Of a stretch of 64,000 nucleotides of DNA, positions 15,496 to 25,751 are shown piece by piece. This DNA is from JAOPZW01 sp963789015 (lineage in GTDB: Bacteria; Actinomycetota; Thermoleophilia; Solirubrobacterales; Solirubrobacteraceae): positions 1,426,001 to 1,490,000 of the forward strand of contig CAWBIU010000001.1 in the NCBI GenBank assembly GCA_963789015.1, in the 5' to 3' direction. Both the position numbers and the translations under genes were made by a program. The notes under the pieces are model-generated. The model had not been told where the DNA came from and made no database searches. It saw only the letters and a program-made list of their open reading frames with translations. How positions within the stretch are numbered: the stretch's first letter is position 1; each line of letters begins with the position of its first letter.

Positions 15496-18400
15496 GCGGT
15501 CGCCTCCTCGAGCTCACCCTCGACCTCGAGGTAGGCCTCGCGCAGGCCGTCGAGCGTGCTCGGCTGCGGCTCGGCCCACAGGCCGCGGTCGGCCGCCTCG
15601 AGCAGGCGCTCGGCGATCGCGCGCAGCGCCCACGGGTTCGAGCGGCGCATGAAGTCGCGCACCGCGCCGTCGAGCACGTAGCGCTCGGACAGCGACTCGT
15701 ACATCCAGTCCTCGACGACGCCCGTCGTCGCGTCGTAGCCGAACAGGTAGTCGACGGTCGCCGACAGCTCGAAGGCGCCCTTGTAGCCGTGGCGGATCAT
15801 CGAGGCGATCCAGCGCGGGTTGGCCACGCGGGCGCGGAACACGCGCCGCGACTCCTCGGCCAGCGAGCGCGCGTGGACGCGCTGCGGGTCGGCCGAGTCG
15901 CCGATCATGGCGCGCGGCGCGCGCCCGGTGAGGTGGCGCGCGTAGGCGACCATCCCGCCGTGCTCGGCGTAGAAGTCGCTCGAGTCGAGCAGGTCGTGCT
16001 CGCGCGTGTCGACGTTCTTCACGGCGACGTCGATGCGCGCGAACTGCTCGCGCATCGCCGCGCGCGCCTCCACGCCGTCCAGCCCGCGGCCGTAGGCGTG
16101 GCCGCCCCATGCCTCGTAGACGGCGCCGAGGTCGGCATCGTCGCGCCAGTTGCGCACGTCGACGAGCTGCAGCAGGCCGGTGCCGTAGCTGCCCGGCGGC
16201 GTCCCGAAGACGCGCGTCGTCGCGCGCCGCCACGCCGCCTCCTCGGAGCCGAGCTCGGCCACGAGGCGGTCGCGGTCCTCGAGCGCGTGCTTGCGCACGA
16301 AGTTCATGCTCGACGGGCTCGTCGAGTGCGGCGACGGTCGTCACCGCGTCGTCGAGCAGCGTCACGAGCGCGGGGAAGGCGTCGCGGAAGAAGCCCGAGA
16401 TGCGCATCGTCACGTCGATCCGCGGGCGGCCGAGCTCCTCGATCGGCACGACCTCAAGCGCGGTGACGCGGCGCGTCTCGCGGTGCCACACCGGGCGCAC
16501 GCCGAGCAGCGCCAGCACCTCGCCGGCATCGTCGCCGTGCGTGCGCATCGCCGCCGTGCCCCACACGACGATGCCGACGGTCTCGGGCAGCCGCCCGTCC
16601 TCGGCGAGGTGGCGCTCGAGCAGGGCGTCGGCGAGCCGCGCGCCGGTGTCGTAGGCGAGATCGCTGGGCACCGCCTTGGGGTCGACGGCGTAGAAGTTGC
16701 GCCCGGTCGGCAGCACGTCGATGCGCCCGCGCGTCGGCGAGCCGGACGGCCCGGCGGGAACGTGATGGCCGCGCAGGCCGCCGAGCAGGTGGTCGACCTC
16801 CTCGGTCGTCGCGCGCAGGCGCGGGAGCACCTCCTCGGCGGCGAAGCGCAACGAGCGCGTGACGCCTTCGTCGACGGAGCCGAGCACGTCGCGGCAGGTG
16901 CGCTCCGCCGCCGGCGCGTCCCAGCCGGTCGCCTCGAAGGCGGCGAGCAGCGCGCGCTGGACGTCCTCGAGGCGGTCGACGAGGTCGCCGTTCGTGCGCG
17001 CGGGGCCGGGGAAGCGCGCCACCAGCGCCCCGGGCGCAGCGCCCGCCGCGGTGGCCCCGGCGTCCGCCACGAGCGCGGGCTCGTCGAGCCCGAAGGCCGC
17101 GCCGATCGCGCGCCGCAGCCCGGGGACCTCGTCGCCGCGGCCGAGGCGCAGGATCGCCGCGACCAGGCCGCGCAGCTGCTCGTCCTCGGGCAGCGCGGCC
17201 GAGGATGTGCAGCCCGTCGCGCACCTGCAGGTCCTTGATCTCGCACAGGTAGCCGTCGACGTGCTCGATGAGCCGGCCGAACTCGTCGAGCGCCGGCTGC
17301 TCGGAGCCCTCGAGGCCGAGGTCGTTGTGCAGCTCGGCGTCGTGCAGGACGCTCCAGATGCGCCCGGCGAGCGCGGGCAGCTTGGGCGGGTCGAGCGCCT
17401 CGCAGCGCGCGTACTCGTCGAGCAGCGCCTCGAGCTGGGCGAGCTCGTCGTAGGTCTCGGCGCGCATCATCGGCGGCACGAGGTGGTCGACGACGACCGC
17501 GTGGGCGCGGCGCTTGGCCTGGACGCCCTCGCCGGGGTCGTTGACGACGAAGGGGTAGAAGAGCGGCACGTCGCCGAGCGCGGCGTCGGGCGCGCTCTCC
17601 GGGCCGAGGCCGAGGCCCTTGCCGGGCAGCCACTCGAGCGTGCCGTGCTTGCCGAGGTGGACGATCGCGTCGGCGCCGAAGACCTCGTCGAGCCAGCGGT
17701 AGGCGGCGAGGTAGTGGTGGGCGGGCGCGAGCTCGGGGTCGTGGTAGATGGCGACCGGGTTCTCGCCGTAGCCGCGCGGCGGCTGGATGGCCACGAACAC
17801 GTTGCCGAGCTCGATCCCGGCGACGACGAGCTCGTCCTCGTCGAGGTACCACTCGCCGGGCGCGGCGCCCCACGTGCTCGTGACGGCGTCGCGCAGCTCG
17901 GCGGGCAGCGAGGAGAACCAGCGCTCGTAGTCGGCGACCGGCAGCCGCGCGCCGGCCGAGGCGAGCTGGTCGTCGGTCAGGAACTCGTGGTCGTGGCCGC
18001 CGGAGGCGATCAGCGCGTGGATCAGCGCGTCGCCGTCGGCGAAGTCGTGGTCGACGCGGACTCCGCGACCGCGCGAGCGCGTCGAGCAGCACCATCGCGC
18101 TCGCCGGCGTGTCGAGGCCGACGGCGTTGCCGACGCGCGCGTGCTTGGTCGGGAAGCTCGACAGGACGATGGCGACGCGCAGGTCCTGCGGCGGCGTGCG
18201 GCGCAGCCGCGCGTGGCGGACGGCGAGCCGCGCCAGGCGCGCGCAGCGCTCGAGGTCGGGGCGGTAGTGCAGCACGGGCGCGCCGACCGGCGAGGCCTCC
18301 TCGAGCGGCTCCTTGAAGGACACCGGCACGCCGACGATGCGCCCATCGAACTCGGGGATCGCGACCTGCATGGCGGCGTCGAGCGGGCTCAGGCCGGCGG

Positions 18401-19244
18401 CGCTCTCGGCCCAGCGCTCGCGCGAGGAGGTCACGCACAGCGCCTGGATCACCGGCACGTCCAGGCGCTCGAGCGCCTCGGCGCGCCAGTGCTCGGCGTC
18501 GCCGGCGTTCGCGCCGCCCGAGGCGAGCACCGTGGTCACGAGCGCGTCGACGCGGCCGTCGAGCAGCTCGAGGGCGGCGACGCGGCCGTCGGCGCCGGGG
18601 CGCAGCGAGTAGGCCCACGCGCACAGGACGTTCGCGCCCGCCGCCTCGATCGCCGCGGCGAGCGCGTCGACGAAGGCGGTGTTCCCGGTGACGCGGTGCG
18701 AGCGGTAGAAGACGAGGCCGACGGTAGGTCGCGCCGGGTCGTGGGCGGCGAGCACGTCCTCGAGCCCGGCGTCGCCGGCGCCCGGCACGTACAGGCCGAG
18801 GTCGGCGAGCTCGCGCGGCTCCTCGAAGCCGTGGCCCTCGAGCAGCAGCGTGTCGGCCAGGAAGCGCAGCAGATTGGCGGTGTTCTCGACGCCGCCATGG
18901 CGCAGGTACTCGAAGGCCTGGGCGACGACCGCGGTCGGCGCGCTCGACAGCTCGGCCAGCTCGGCGTCGGGCTCGGCCTCGCCGCCGAGCAGGACGAGCG
19001 GCACCTCGGCGGCCGCGCAGCGCCGGCGCAGCGCGTCGACGCCGGCCGGCCAGGCACGGCGCCCGCCGAGCAGCCGCGCGACGACGACGCGGGCGCCGTC
19101 GAGCAGGTCGTCGAGGAACGCCTCGTGGTCGTCGGCGCCGGCGGGGTTGGCGCAGCGCACCGGGCCGAAGCCGGGCGGCAGCTCGCCGACGGCGTGGGCG
19201 GCGGCGAGGATGTCGGTGTCGGCGGTGGTCAGGAGGACGAGCAC
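15492..19244 (-). pseudogene. cobN: Cobaltochelatase large subunit CobN, three +1 frameshifts
   Basis: About 1,250 codons cover a complete CobN/BchH-type subunit, which inserts Co(II) into hydrogenobyrinate a,c-diamide using the ChlID ATPase. The N-terminal part (VLVLLTTADTDILAAAHA) to ASAMVLLDALAR is in one frame. The core with SGGHDHEFLTDDQL, GEWYLDEDELVVAGIELGN, NPVAIYHDPELAPAHHYLA and VHLGKHGTLEWLPGK is in a second. The C-terminal segments (TGRNFYAVDPKAVPSDLAYD, then GGMVAYARHLTG, ANPRWIASMIRHGYKGA) need two more shifts. Breaks lie near 18065, 17203 and 16312, and each is cured by deleting one base. Start GTG lies inside the cobQ 3' end (16-base overlap). All conserved blocks survive, so the gene may be intact in reality. 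Confidence 0.88.
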
Positions 19245-20755
19245 AGGGCCCCTCCGAGGGCGAGAACGGGGAGGTCGGCGGGTGCGCCGCGCTCGATCAG
19301 AGCGAGCAGCGCGCCGGTGTCGGCGTGCTCCTCGACCAGGTCGCCGAGGCGGTCGAGGTGGCGCTCGCGGACGGCGGCGAAGGGCGCGTCGCCCGGGCGC
19401 CAGTCGCGGCCGGTGCGCCCCGCCACCCAGGCCAGCAGCGAGCGGCGCACCGCGTCTCCCTCGAGCAGGCCGTGCCAGGACGTGCCGAGCACGGCGCCGT
19501 CCGCGCAGCCCTCGCCGTCGGCGCTGCCGTCGTCGATGAGCGGCGCGCCGCCGCGGCGGTGCGGCCGGCCGTGACGGATCTCGTAGCCCGTGGCGGGCAC
19601 GCCGTCGTAGCGGCCGCTGGCGTGGCGCAGCGTCTTCTCGGCGCCGAAGACGGTGTCCACGGGCAGCAGGCCGAGCCCGTCGACGGTCCCGCGCCGGCTC
19701 TCGACGTCGTCCTCGATGCGCGCGCCGAGCATCTGGTAGCCACCGCACACGCCGAGGATCGGGCGCCCCGCGGCGGCACGGCGGGCGAGCGCGGCGGCCA
19801 GGCCCGAGGCGCGCAGCCGGTCGAGGTCCTCGACCGTGGCCTTCGTCCCGGGGACGAGCACGAGGTCGGCGCGGTCGACGTCGGTGGCCGAGCGCGTGAA
19901 GCGCACGCTCACCCCGGGCTCGGCGGCGAGCGCGTCGACGTCGGTGAAGTTGCTCATCCAGCGCAGCCGCAGCACCGCGACCTCGAGCGTGTCGCCGCCG
20001 TTCGCGGCGGCCGCGGGCTCGGGTCGCGGCGCCTCGAGCGCGAGCGAGTCCTCGACGTCGAGCCACAGCCCGTCCTGCCACGGGAGCACGCCGAGCGCCG
20101 GGCGGCCGGTCAGCGCCTGCAGCTGCTCGAGACCAGGGGCGAGGATCGAGGCGTCGCCGCGGAACTTGTTGATGAGGAAGCCGCCGATCAGCGCCTGGTC
20201 GGCGGGCTCGAGCAGGGCCAGCGTGCCCACGAGCGAGGCGAAGACGCCGCCGCGGTCGATGTCGCCGACGACGATCACGGGCAGGCCCGCCGCCCGCGCC
20301 AGGCCCATGTTGGCCAGGTCGCCGGCGCGCAGGTTGATCTCGGCCGGGCTGCCCGCGCCCTCGCAGATCACGACGTCATAGCGCGAGCGGAGGTCCTCCA
20401 GCGCCTCGAGGACGGGCGCGCGGAGCGCGTGCTTGAGCTCCTGGTAGGAGCGCGCGTCGGCGTCGGCGAACGGGCGGCCCATGAGCAGGACCTGGCTGTG
20501 CGACGCGCCCGACGGCTTGATCAGCACCGGGTTCATGGCCGCCTCGGGCTCGGCTCCGGCGGCCGCCGCCTGCATCGCCTGGGCGCGCCCGATCTCCGCG
20601 CCGCCGGGCGTGACTGCCGAGTTCAGCGCCATGTTCTGGGCCTTGAACGGGGCGACGCGCACGCCGCGGCGGGCGAGCCAGCGGCAGATGCCGGCGGTGA
20701 CGAGCGACTTGCCCGAGTCGGACTGGGTGCCGGCGACGAGCAGCGCGCCGGTCAT
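19229..20755 (-). CDS. cobQ: Cobyric acid synthase CobQ/CbiP
   Basis: The 508-residue protein begins TGALLVAGTQSDSGKSLVTAG, then VAPFKAQNMALNSAV, GRAQAMQAAAAGAEP, MNPVLIKPSGASHSQV, ICEGAGSPAEINLR and GDIDRGGVFASLVGT, all CobQ-specific. The C-terminal glutamine amidotransferase has the nucleophile segment ILGVCGGYQMLG and the late LGTSWHGLLEGD. It amidates positions b, d, e and g of adenosylcobyrinic diamide. Length is normal (about 490-510). ATGA overlap with cbiB, and the 3' end overlaps the start of cobN. Confidence 0.96.
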   Translation of the reverse strand: MTGALLVAGTQSDSGKSLVTAGICRWLARRGVRVAPFKAQNMALNSAVTPGGAEIGRAQAMQAAAAGAEPEAAMNPVLIKPSGASHSQVLLMGRPFADADARSYQELKHALRAPVLEALEDLRSRYDVVICEGAGSPAEINLRAGDLANMGLARAAGLPVIVVGDIDRGGVFASLVGTLALLEPADQALIGGFLINKFRGDASILAPGLEQLQALTGRPALGVLPWQDGLWLDVEDSLALEAPRPEPAAAANGGDTLEVAVLRLRWMSNFTDVDALAAEPGVSVRFTRSATDVDRADLVLVPGTKATVEDLDRLRASGLAAALARRAAAGRPILGVCGGYQMLGARIEDDVESRRGTVDGLGLLPVDTVFGAEKTLRHASGRYDGVPATGYEIRHGRPHRRGGAPLIDDGSADGEGCADGAVLGTSWHGLLEGDAVRRSLLAWVAGRTGRDWRPGDAPFAAVRERHLDRLGDLVEEHADTGALLALIERGAPADLPVLALGGALCSSS

Positions 20756-21654
20756 CGCGCCACCATCTCCCGCACGGCGGCCGCGGCGAGCGCGCAGGCG
20801 CCGCCAACGGCGAGCGACAGGCGCACCGCGCGCTCGACGTCGGCGGGCGCCGGGGGCGCCCCGTCACCGAGCCGCGGGCGCTCCTCGACGCGGCCCGGGT
20901 AGACGTTGCGCCCGCCGAGGCGGAGCCCGAGCGCGCCGGCGAAGGCGGCCTCGGCACGGCCCGCGTTCGGGCTCGGGTGGGCGGCGCCGTCGCGGCGCCA
21001 CGTCCGCGCGGCGGTCCCTGGAGAGCCCCCGACGAGCGGAGCGAGCACCACGGCGCCCGCGGCGGTCAGCCGGGCGGCGGGCCAGTTGAGTCCGTCGTCG
21101 AGGCGCGCCGCGGCCCAGCCGAAGCGCTCGTGGCGCTCCGTCCGATGGCCGACCATCGCGTCCAGCGTGTTGGCCGCACGGTGGGCGAGCACGCCCGCCG
21201 GCCCGCCGACGGCAGCCCACATGAGTGGCGCGACGACGGCGTCGACCGTGTTCTCGGCGACCGACTCGACGGCCGCCCGGCACAGCTCGGGGCCATCGAG
21301 ACGCGATGGGTCACGCCCGACGAGCGCGGTCACCGCGCCGCGCGCGGCCGGCAGATCGCCGGCCTCGACGTGTGCGGCGACGCGGCGCGCCTCGCGCGCG
21401 AGCGAGCGGCCGCCGAGGGCCACCCACAGCGCGGCGGCGAGCGCGGCGGCGCGGTCGCTGCCGATGCGCCCGAGCAGCGCGGCGGCTCCGACGAGAACGG
21501 CGGCGTAGATGGCGCCGGCGGCGCGCGTGGGGCGGTGCATGCGGCGCTCGAGCGCCGCGGCCAGCGCCCCGAAGCCCGCCACCGGATGGCGGCGGCCCGG
21601 ATCGCCGAAGGCGAGGTCGGCGGCGTAGCCGCCGAGGACGGCCGCGGCGCTCAT
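20752..21654 (-). CDS. cbiB: Adenosylcobinamide-phosphate synthase CbiB/CobD
   Basis: This 300-residue membrane protein opens VLGGYAADLAFGDPGRRHPVAGFG, the CbiB N-terminus. It contains LVGRDPSRLDGPELCRAAVESVAENTVDAVVAPL-type residues at about 120-150, ANTLDAMVGHRTERHERFGWAAARLDD, and SPNAGRAEAAFAGALGLRLGG near 245. It joins aminopropanol (phosphate) to cobyric acid. Several hydrophobic stretches agree with a polytopic protein. ATGA overlaps join it to the CobC phosphatase and cobQ. Confidence 0.95.
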   Translation of the reverse strand: MSAAAVLGGYAADLAFGDPGRRHPVAGFGALAAALERRMHRPTRAAGAIYAAVLVGAAALLGRIGSDRAAALAAALWVALGGRSLAREARRVAAHVEAGDLPAARGAVTALVGRDPSRLDGPELCRAAVESVAENTVDAVVAPLMWAAVGGPAGVLAHRAANTLDAMVGHRTERHERFGWAAARLDDGLNWPAARLTAAGAVVLAPLVGGSPGTAARTWRRDGAAHPSPNAGRAEAAFAGALGLRLGGRNVYPGRVEERPRLGDGAPPAPADVERAVRLSLAVGGACALAAAAVREMVAR

Positions 21655-22244
21655 GCCGCCACCGCCGCGCGCGTGGCGACCGCGGCGGCCGGAGCGTTGC
21701 AACGCGTGAGCGTCCAGCGCCCGTCGTGGGCGTGCAGCTCGGTCACTCGCAGGGGCGCGGCGTCGATCCGCCAGAAGGCCTGTGCCGGCGCGCCGAGGGC
21801 GTGCACGACCGCGGCCTTGACCACGCCGCCGTGCGTGACGGCGAGGGCGCGCCCGTCGCGCGTCGCCTGCTCGTCGAGCCAGGCGCCGATGCGCGCCAGG
21901 AAGCGCGCGAGCGACTCGCCGCCGTGGGGCGCGGCGGCCGGATCGGTCATCCACGCCTCGGCGGCGCGGGGATCCTCCTCCCAGATCTCGGCGAGCGTGC
22001 GCCCGCGCCAGCAGCCGAAGTCGCACTCGTCGATCGCGGGCACGGGGCGGGCGTCGAGCCCCGCGGCGCGCGCCGTCTCGGCCGCGCGCAGCGCCGGGCT
22101 GCACAGCGCCTCGCCCGCGCCGAGCCGGCCCGCGAGCGCGAGCGCGGCCGCCCGTCCGCGCTCGTCCAGCGGCTCGTCGACCGGGAAGGCGGCGCGCCGC
22201 ACTGCCGACGTGCTCGCGTGCCGCATGAGCACCAGGACCCGCAT
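21651..22244 (-). CDS. cobC: Histidine phosphatase family protein, probable alpha-ribazole phosphatase CobC
   Basis: From the ATG ending at 22244 the protein is 197 residues and starts RVLVLMRHAST, the RH motif with the phosphorylated histidine. LDERGRAAALALA, LCSPALRAAETARA, FGCWRGRTLAEIW and LAVTHGGVVKA (second catalytic His) complete a phosphoglycerate-mutase-like phosphatase. In B12 operons this family removes the phosphate from alpha-ribazole or cobalamin 5'-phosphate. A GTG at 22283 would add 13 residues and overlap cbtA. The stop overlaps the cbiB start. Family certain; substrate inferred from context. Confidence 0.85.
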   Translation of the reverse strand: MRVLVLMRHASTSAVRRAAFPVDEPLDERGRAAALALAGRLGAGEALCSPALRAAETARAAGLDARPVPAIDECDFGCWRGRTLAEIWEEDPRAAEAWMTDPAAAPHGGESLARFLARIGAWLDEQATRDGRALAVTHGGVVKAAVVHALGAPAQAFWRIDAAPLRVTELHAHDGRWTLTRCNAPAAAVATRAAVAA

Positions 22245-22269
22245 CGCGGTCAGCTCGTCGCCGCGCGAT

Positions 22270-23034
22270 TCAGCGCGATCCACCGACCCCCGCGACGCGG
22301 CGCGACGGCAGCGCGGCGCGGATGCTGCCGCGGACCATCACCCGCTCGGCGAGCACCGCGAAGACGAGCCCGATCGTCGTCCAGAGCACGGCCTGCATGC
22401 CGATCGTCGCCTCGCGGAAGCGCCACAGCGTCGTCGCCGGGAAGTCGGCCGGGATCTCGTGGATGCCGGGCAGCGCGAGCGCGACGGCGACGACCACGAC
22501 GAGGTAGACGGCGACGGCGGCGAACGTCGCCTGCGGCGCAGAGCGCTCGCGCGACACGAGCCACCGGCGGATGCGGACGGCGGCGATGGCCGACAGCACC
22601 GAGACGGCGATCATCGTCACGAACAGGGCGGTCCGCCGCCCGATCGTCTCGGGGTCCCCGACCGCGGGCGGGTTCGCCGGGTACTTGAGGAACGGCACCA
22701 GGAACAGGACGAGGAACGCGGCCCCGGCCAGCCACAGCGCGGTCTTCCAGGGCGCGAGGCGGGCGACACGTCCGTAGACGAGCGCGAACACGAGCGCGAA
22801 GACGCCGCCCACGGCGAGCCCGTAGGTCAGCGCGGCGGTGAGGAGCCCGACGCTCTTCTGGATGTCACGGGAGACGAGCTCGGGCTCGGCCGGGGCGCCG
22901 GCCGGGATCTTGGACTCCTCGACGGCGATCGCCTGGTCGACGGCCGGCTCGCCGGCCAGCGAGGCGAAGCCCGCGGCCACGAGGCCGCCGCAGGCACCGG
23001 CGATCAGCCCGCAGATCAGCAGGTTGCGAAGCAT
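22270..23034 (-). CDS. cbtA: Cobalt transporter subunit CbtA
   Basis: This 254-residue membrane protein begins LRNLLICGLIAGACGGLVAAGF and has about five transmembrane stretches (near 5-25, 65-90, 98-118, 135-155, 170-190 and a last around 215). FLVPFLKYPANPPAVGDPETIGRR is typical of CbtA: the cytoplasmic FLKYPANPP loop is strongly conserved. CbtA with the small CbtB is a riboswitch-controlled candidate cobalt transporter found by comparative genomics. It follows cbtB with a 14-base gap and precedes the CobC phosphatase. Confidence 0.92.
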   Translation of the reverse strand: MLRNLLICGLIAGACGGLVAAGFASLAGEPAVDQAIAVEESKIPAGAPAEPELVSRDIQKSVGLLTAALTYGLAVGGVFALVFALVYGRVARLAPWKTALWLAGAAFLVLFLVPFLKYPANPPAVGDPETIGRRTALFVTMIAVSVLSAIAAVRIRRWLVSRERSAPQATFAAVAVYLVVVVAVALALPGIHEIPADFPATTLWRFREATIGMQAVLWTTIGLVFAVLAERVMVRGSIRAALPSRRVAGVGGSR

Positions 23035-23048
23035 GTCGGGCCGGCCCG

Positions 23049-23270
23049 CTAGTGGCAGGGGAAGCCGAGCAGGTGCCGCCCGTCATGCACCCACTCGTGG
23101 AGGGAGCTGCCGGGCACGACCGACGCCGCGCCCTCGTCCATCCCGACGAAGTAGAAGAGCAGCAGCATGGCGACGATGAACAGCGCCCAGGGCCAGCCGG
23201 CGCCGAGCGACACGGGGGGCGGATGGATCGCCTCGCCGGCGACCGACGGGCTCGTCACGGCCTGACTCAT
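23049..23270 (-). CDS. cbtB: Cobalt transporter subunit CbtB
   Basis: This first gene of the operon encodes 73 residues: a short N-terminal tail, one transmembrane helix (WPWALFIVAMLLLFYFVGM, about 30-48) and a periplasmic C-terminus with LHEWVHDGRHLLGFPCH. That C-terminus has the CbtB-type histidine cluster presumed to bind cobalt. The ATG lies roughly 25 bases downstream of the last conserved block of the cobalamin riboswitch, and CCAGGAGGC-like bases sit just upstream. It is followed by cbtA. Confidence 0.93.
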   Translation of the reverse strand: MSQAVTSPSVAGEAIHPPPVSLGAGWPWALFIVAMLLLFYFVGMDEGAASVVPGSSLHEWVHDGRHLLGFPCH

Positions 23271-23294
23271 GTGGCCTCCTGGGATCTCGCGTCC

Positions 23295-23450
23295 CATTCG
23301 CGGAAGGCGACGGCCAAGTCTCCTGGCTCCCGGATCGTCGCTCGCCCCGCCTTCCGGCCCCTGAGGTCCGTGGCTCTGGAGGTCGCCTCCCCGGTCACAG
23401 TGGCGCGACCGCGCCGGTTTCCCACCGGCTTCCTCACGCCGCCGCCTGAA
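23295..23450 (-). promoter_or_regulatory. Cobalamin (B12-element) riboswitch
   Basis: Read on the minus strand, the leader contains the conserved blocks in the right order: AAGCCGGTGGGAAACCGGC (23413-23431), GCGCCACTGTGAC (about 23393-23406), a GAGCCACGG segment, and GGGAGCCAGGAGACTTGG (23313-23331), matching the B12-box and core of the family. It sits directly upstream of cbtB and should switch the whole cobalamin operon off when coenzyme B12 is abundant. Exact ends are approximate. Confidence 0.93.
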
Positions 23451-23489
23451 CGGCGGGCAACCTACCACCGCCGCGCGACGGCTCCGAGT

Positions 23490-23534
23490 GGGCGGGCGGG
23501 CGTTCCCCGCAAATTGCGGAAAGGCCCGCCCGCC
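23490..23534 (-). terminator. GC-rich hairpin terminator after the GT39 gene
   Basis: An inverted repeat has 11-base arms GGCGGGCGGGC and GCCCGCCCGCC, with an inner CCGC/GCGG stem around AAATT. It lies between the GT39 stop (23546) and the B12 riboswitch, so it should separate the two transcription units. No long T tract follows. Confidence 0.6.
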
Positions 23535-23545
23535 GAATGATCGAT

Positions 23546-25622
23546 CTACGACGCGAGCGCCGCGAGGGCGTCCGCCTGACCGCGGCAGTCGTAGAAGGTC
23601 GTCGAGCTGCCGTCTGCCGACAGGCTCACGGGCGTGCACGTCTGCTCGACGGCGGCCATCACCGTCGAGCTGCCGGTGCGCCCGTCGCGCATGCCGCCGC
23701 CACTCTCGGCGACGACCCAGCTGATGCGCCCATCGCGGACCGCGTCGGCCAGCCAGCTCACGCTGACCTCGCTCTCGCGGCCCGAGAAGCCGCCGAGCGC
23801 GGCGACGTCGGCGCCCGAGGTGATGATCGAGCCGGCGGCGCCCGACTGGCTGGAGACGGCGATCGTGCCGCCGCCGTGCGAGCGCACGTAGCTCAGCGCC
23901 GAGGTCAGCGTGGCGCTGTCGCCGCCGAACATGCCGCCGCCGGCGCCGCCGCCCACCGGGCCGGCACCGGGCGCCGCGCCCTGGGCGCGGCCCGGCGGCG
24001 GGCCGCCCGGGAAGCCGCCCTGCGGCGGGCCGCCGGCGCGTGCCGTGAACCGCCCCGGCCCGCCGCCGCCCGGGCCGCCGTCGAGCCCGGCGCTCGCCGG
24101 GCCACCGGCCGGGAACGTCCCGCTCGTCGCGTGGCCGAGCGTCTGCACGGCCCACGTCGCCGGCGCGATCAGGAGCAGCGCGAGCACGCCGCCGAGCGCC
24201 GCCGTGCGGAGCTTCGGCGCGTCGAGCACGGCCAGCGCAACGGCGCCGGCGATGCCCGCGGCGACGAGCACCGGCGCCAGCCAGGTCAGCGTGCCCGGCG
24301 TGTTGTGCAGCACGAGCAGCTCGCTCACGACGCCGCCGGCGACGGCGAGCGGGCGCGAGGATGCGCGACAGCCGGTCGCCCGACAGCATCTGGCCGGCCG
24401 CGCCGCCGACGAGCGCGGCGGTGAACGGCGCGAGCAGCGAGACGTAGTACGGGTGGAAGATGCCGGCCGCGGCCGAGAAGGTGACGGCGCAGGCGAGGAA
24501 GGCGCCGCCGACGGCGATGATCCAGCCCGTACGGGGGTCCGAGCGCCGCAGGCGGCTCGCCACCACGATGCCGATCGCGCCGACGAGGGCGAAGCCGATC
24601 AGCCAGCCGGCCTGGCCGCCGAGGCTGGCCTCGACGAGGCGCAGCGGGCCGGTCGGGCCGCCGAACGTGCTGTTCGCGCCTCCGCCGCCCGGGCCGCCGC
24701 CGAGGGCCTGCGGGCCGCCGGCCTGGCCCTCGACGCGGCCCAGGCCGTTGTAGCCGAAGATCAGGCTGAGGATCGAGTTGTCGCTCGTGCCCGAGACCCA
24801 CGGGCGGCTCGAGGCCGGCGTGAGCAGGACGAGCAGCGGCCACGCCGCGCCGACGGCGATCATCGCCGCGCCGCCCGCCAGGAGCTGGCGGATCGCCGTC
24901 TTCCAGCCGGCCGGGGCGGCCCACAGCCAGGCCAGCGCGAGGCCGGGGACGACGATCAGCGCGGCGGCCATCTTCGTCTCGAAGCCGAGGCCGACGGCCA
25001 CGCCGGCGAGGACGATCCAGCGCGTGCGCCCGTCGTCGAAGGCGCGGACGATGCACCACAGCGCGGCGACGCAGCACAGCACGAGCAGCGCGTCGGGGTT
25101 GTTGTGGCGCGAGATCGCGACGGTGATCGGCGTCGTGGCCAGGACGAGCCCGGCGACGAAGCCGGCCGCGCGCCCGAAGCGGCGGCGCACGAGGTCGTAG
25201 ACGAGCGCGACGGCGGCGACGCCCATCAGCGCCTGCGGGACGAGGATGCTCAGCGAGCTGAAGCCGAAGACCTTCGCGAACGCCGCCTGCACCCACAGGG
25301 CGAGCGGCGGCTTGTCGACGGTCATGACGCCCGCGGCGTCGAAGGAGCCGAAGATGAAGTCGTGCCAGCTCGTCGTCATCGAGCGCACGGCGGCGCTGTA
25401 GTACTCGTTGGCCCAGCCGTTGCGGCTGAGCGCCCACAAATTGAGCGCGGCGGCGAGCACCAGGAGCACGACGAGCTCGGGGCGCGGCGCACGCAGCGAG
25501 CGCACGAGTGGGCGCCGCTGCGAGGAGGCACGCGGCGCCGGCAGGCGGCCCGCGGCGACGCCGGCGTCGGCGGCGCTCATCGACAGCGGACGGGGAAGGC
25601 GGATGTGGTTCGGGATGCGCAC
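23546..25622 (-). CDS. GT39/PMT-like membrane glycosyltransferase, one +1 frameshift
   Basis: About 690 codons encode an ArnT/mannosyltransferase-like enzyme that uses a lipid-linked sugar donor. The N-terminal part has RNGWANEYYSAAVRSM, GVMTVDKPPLALWVQ (the DKPPL loop near the catalytic Asp), AISRHNNPDALLVLCC and FETKMAAALIV, with many transmembrane segments. Near 24350 the frame changes (one extra base in a CCCG run). The C-terminal part continues with three hydrophobic helices, a Gly/Pro-rich low-complexity stretch (GGPPQGGFPGGPPPG) and a soluble domain ending in DCRGQADALAALAS. Start GTG at 25622 is used; ATG at 25580 is an alternative. Its sugar acceptor is unknown. Confidence 0.82.
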
Positions 25623-25751
25623 GGGTTCGTTTCGGTGGCGGGTGGACGCGTCCCGGAGAAGGTCGGGGCGCTCGCTGGGAGCGCCCCGGACCGAAGCTGA
25701 GAATCGGCTGAGATCAGCGCTGCCGGATGCCGTGCGCCGCCGCGCGCGCGG

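Noticed and set aside
23900..24120. Repeated GGPP/GGG-coding stretch as a DNA repeat or CRISPR-like array
   Set aside because: Unit length and sequence vary, and it reads as a Gly/Pro-rich protein segment of the glycosyltransferase.
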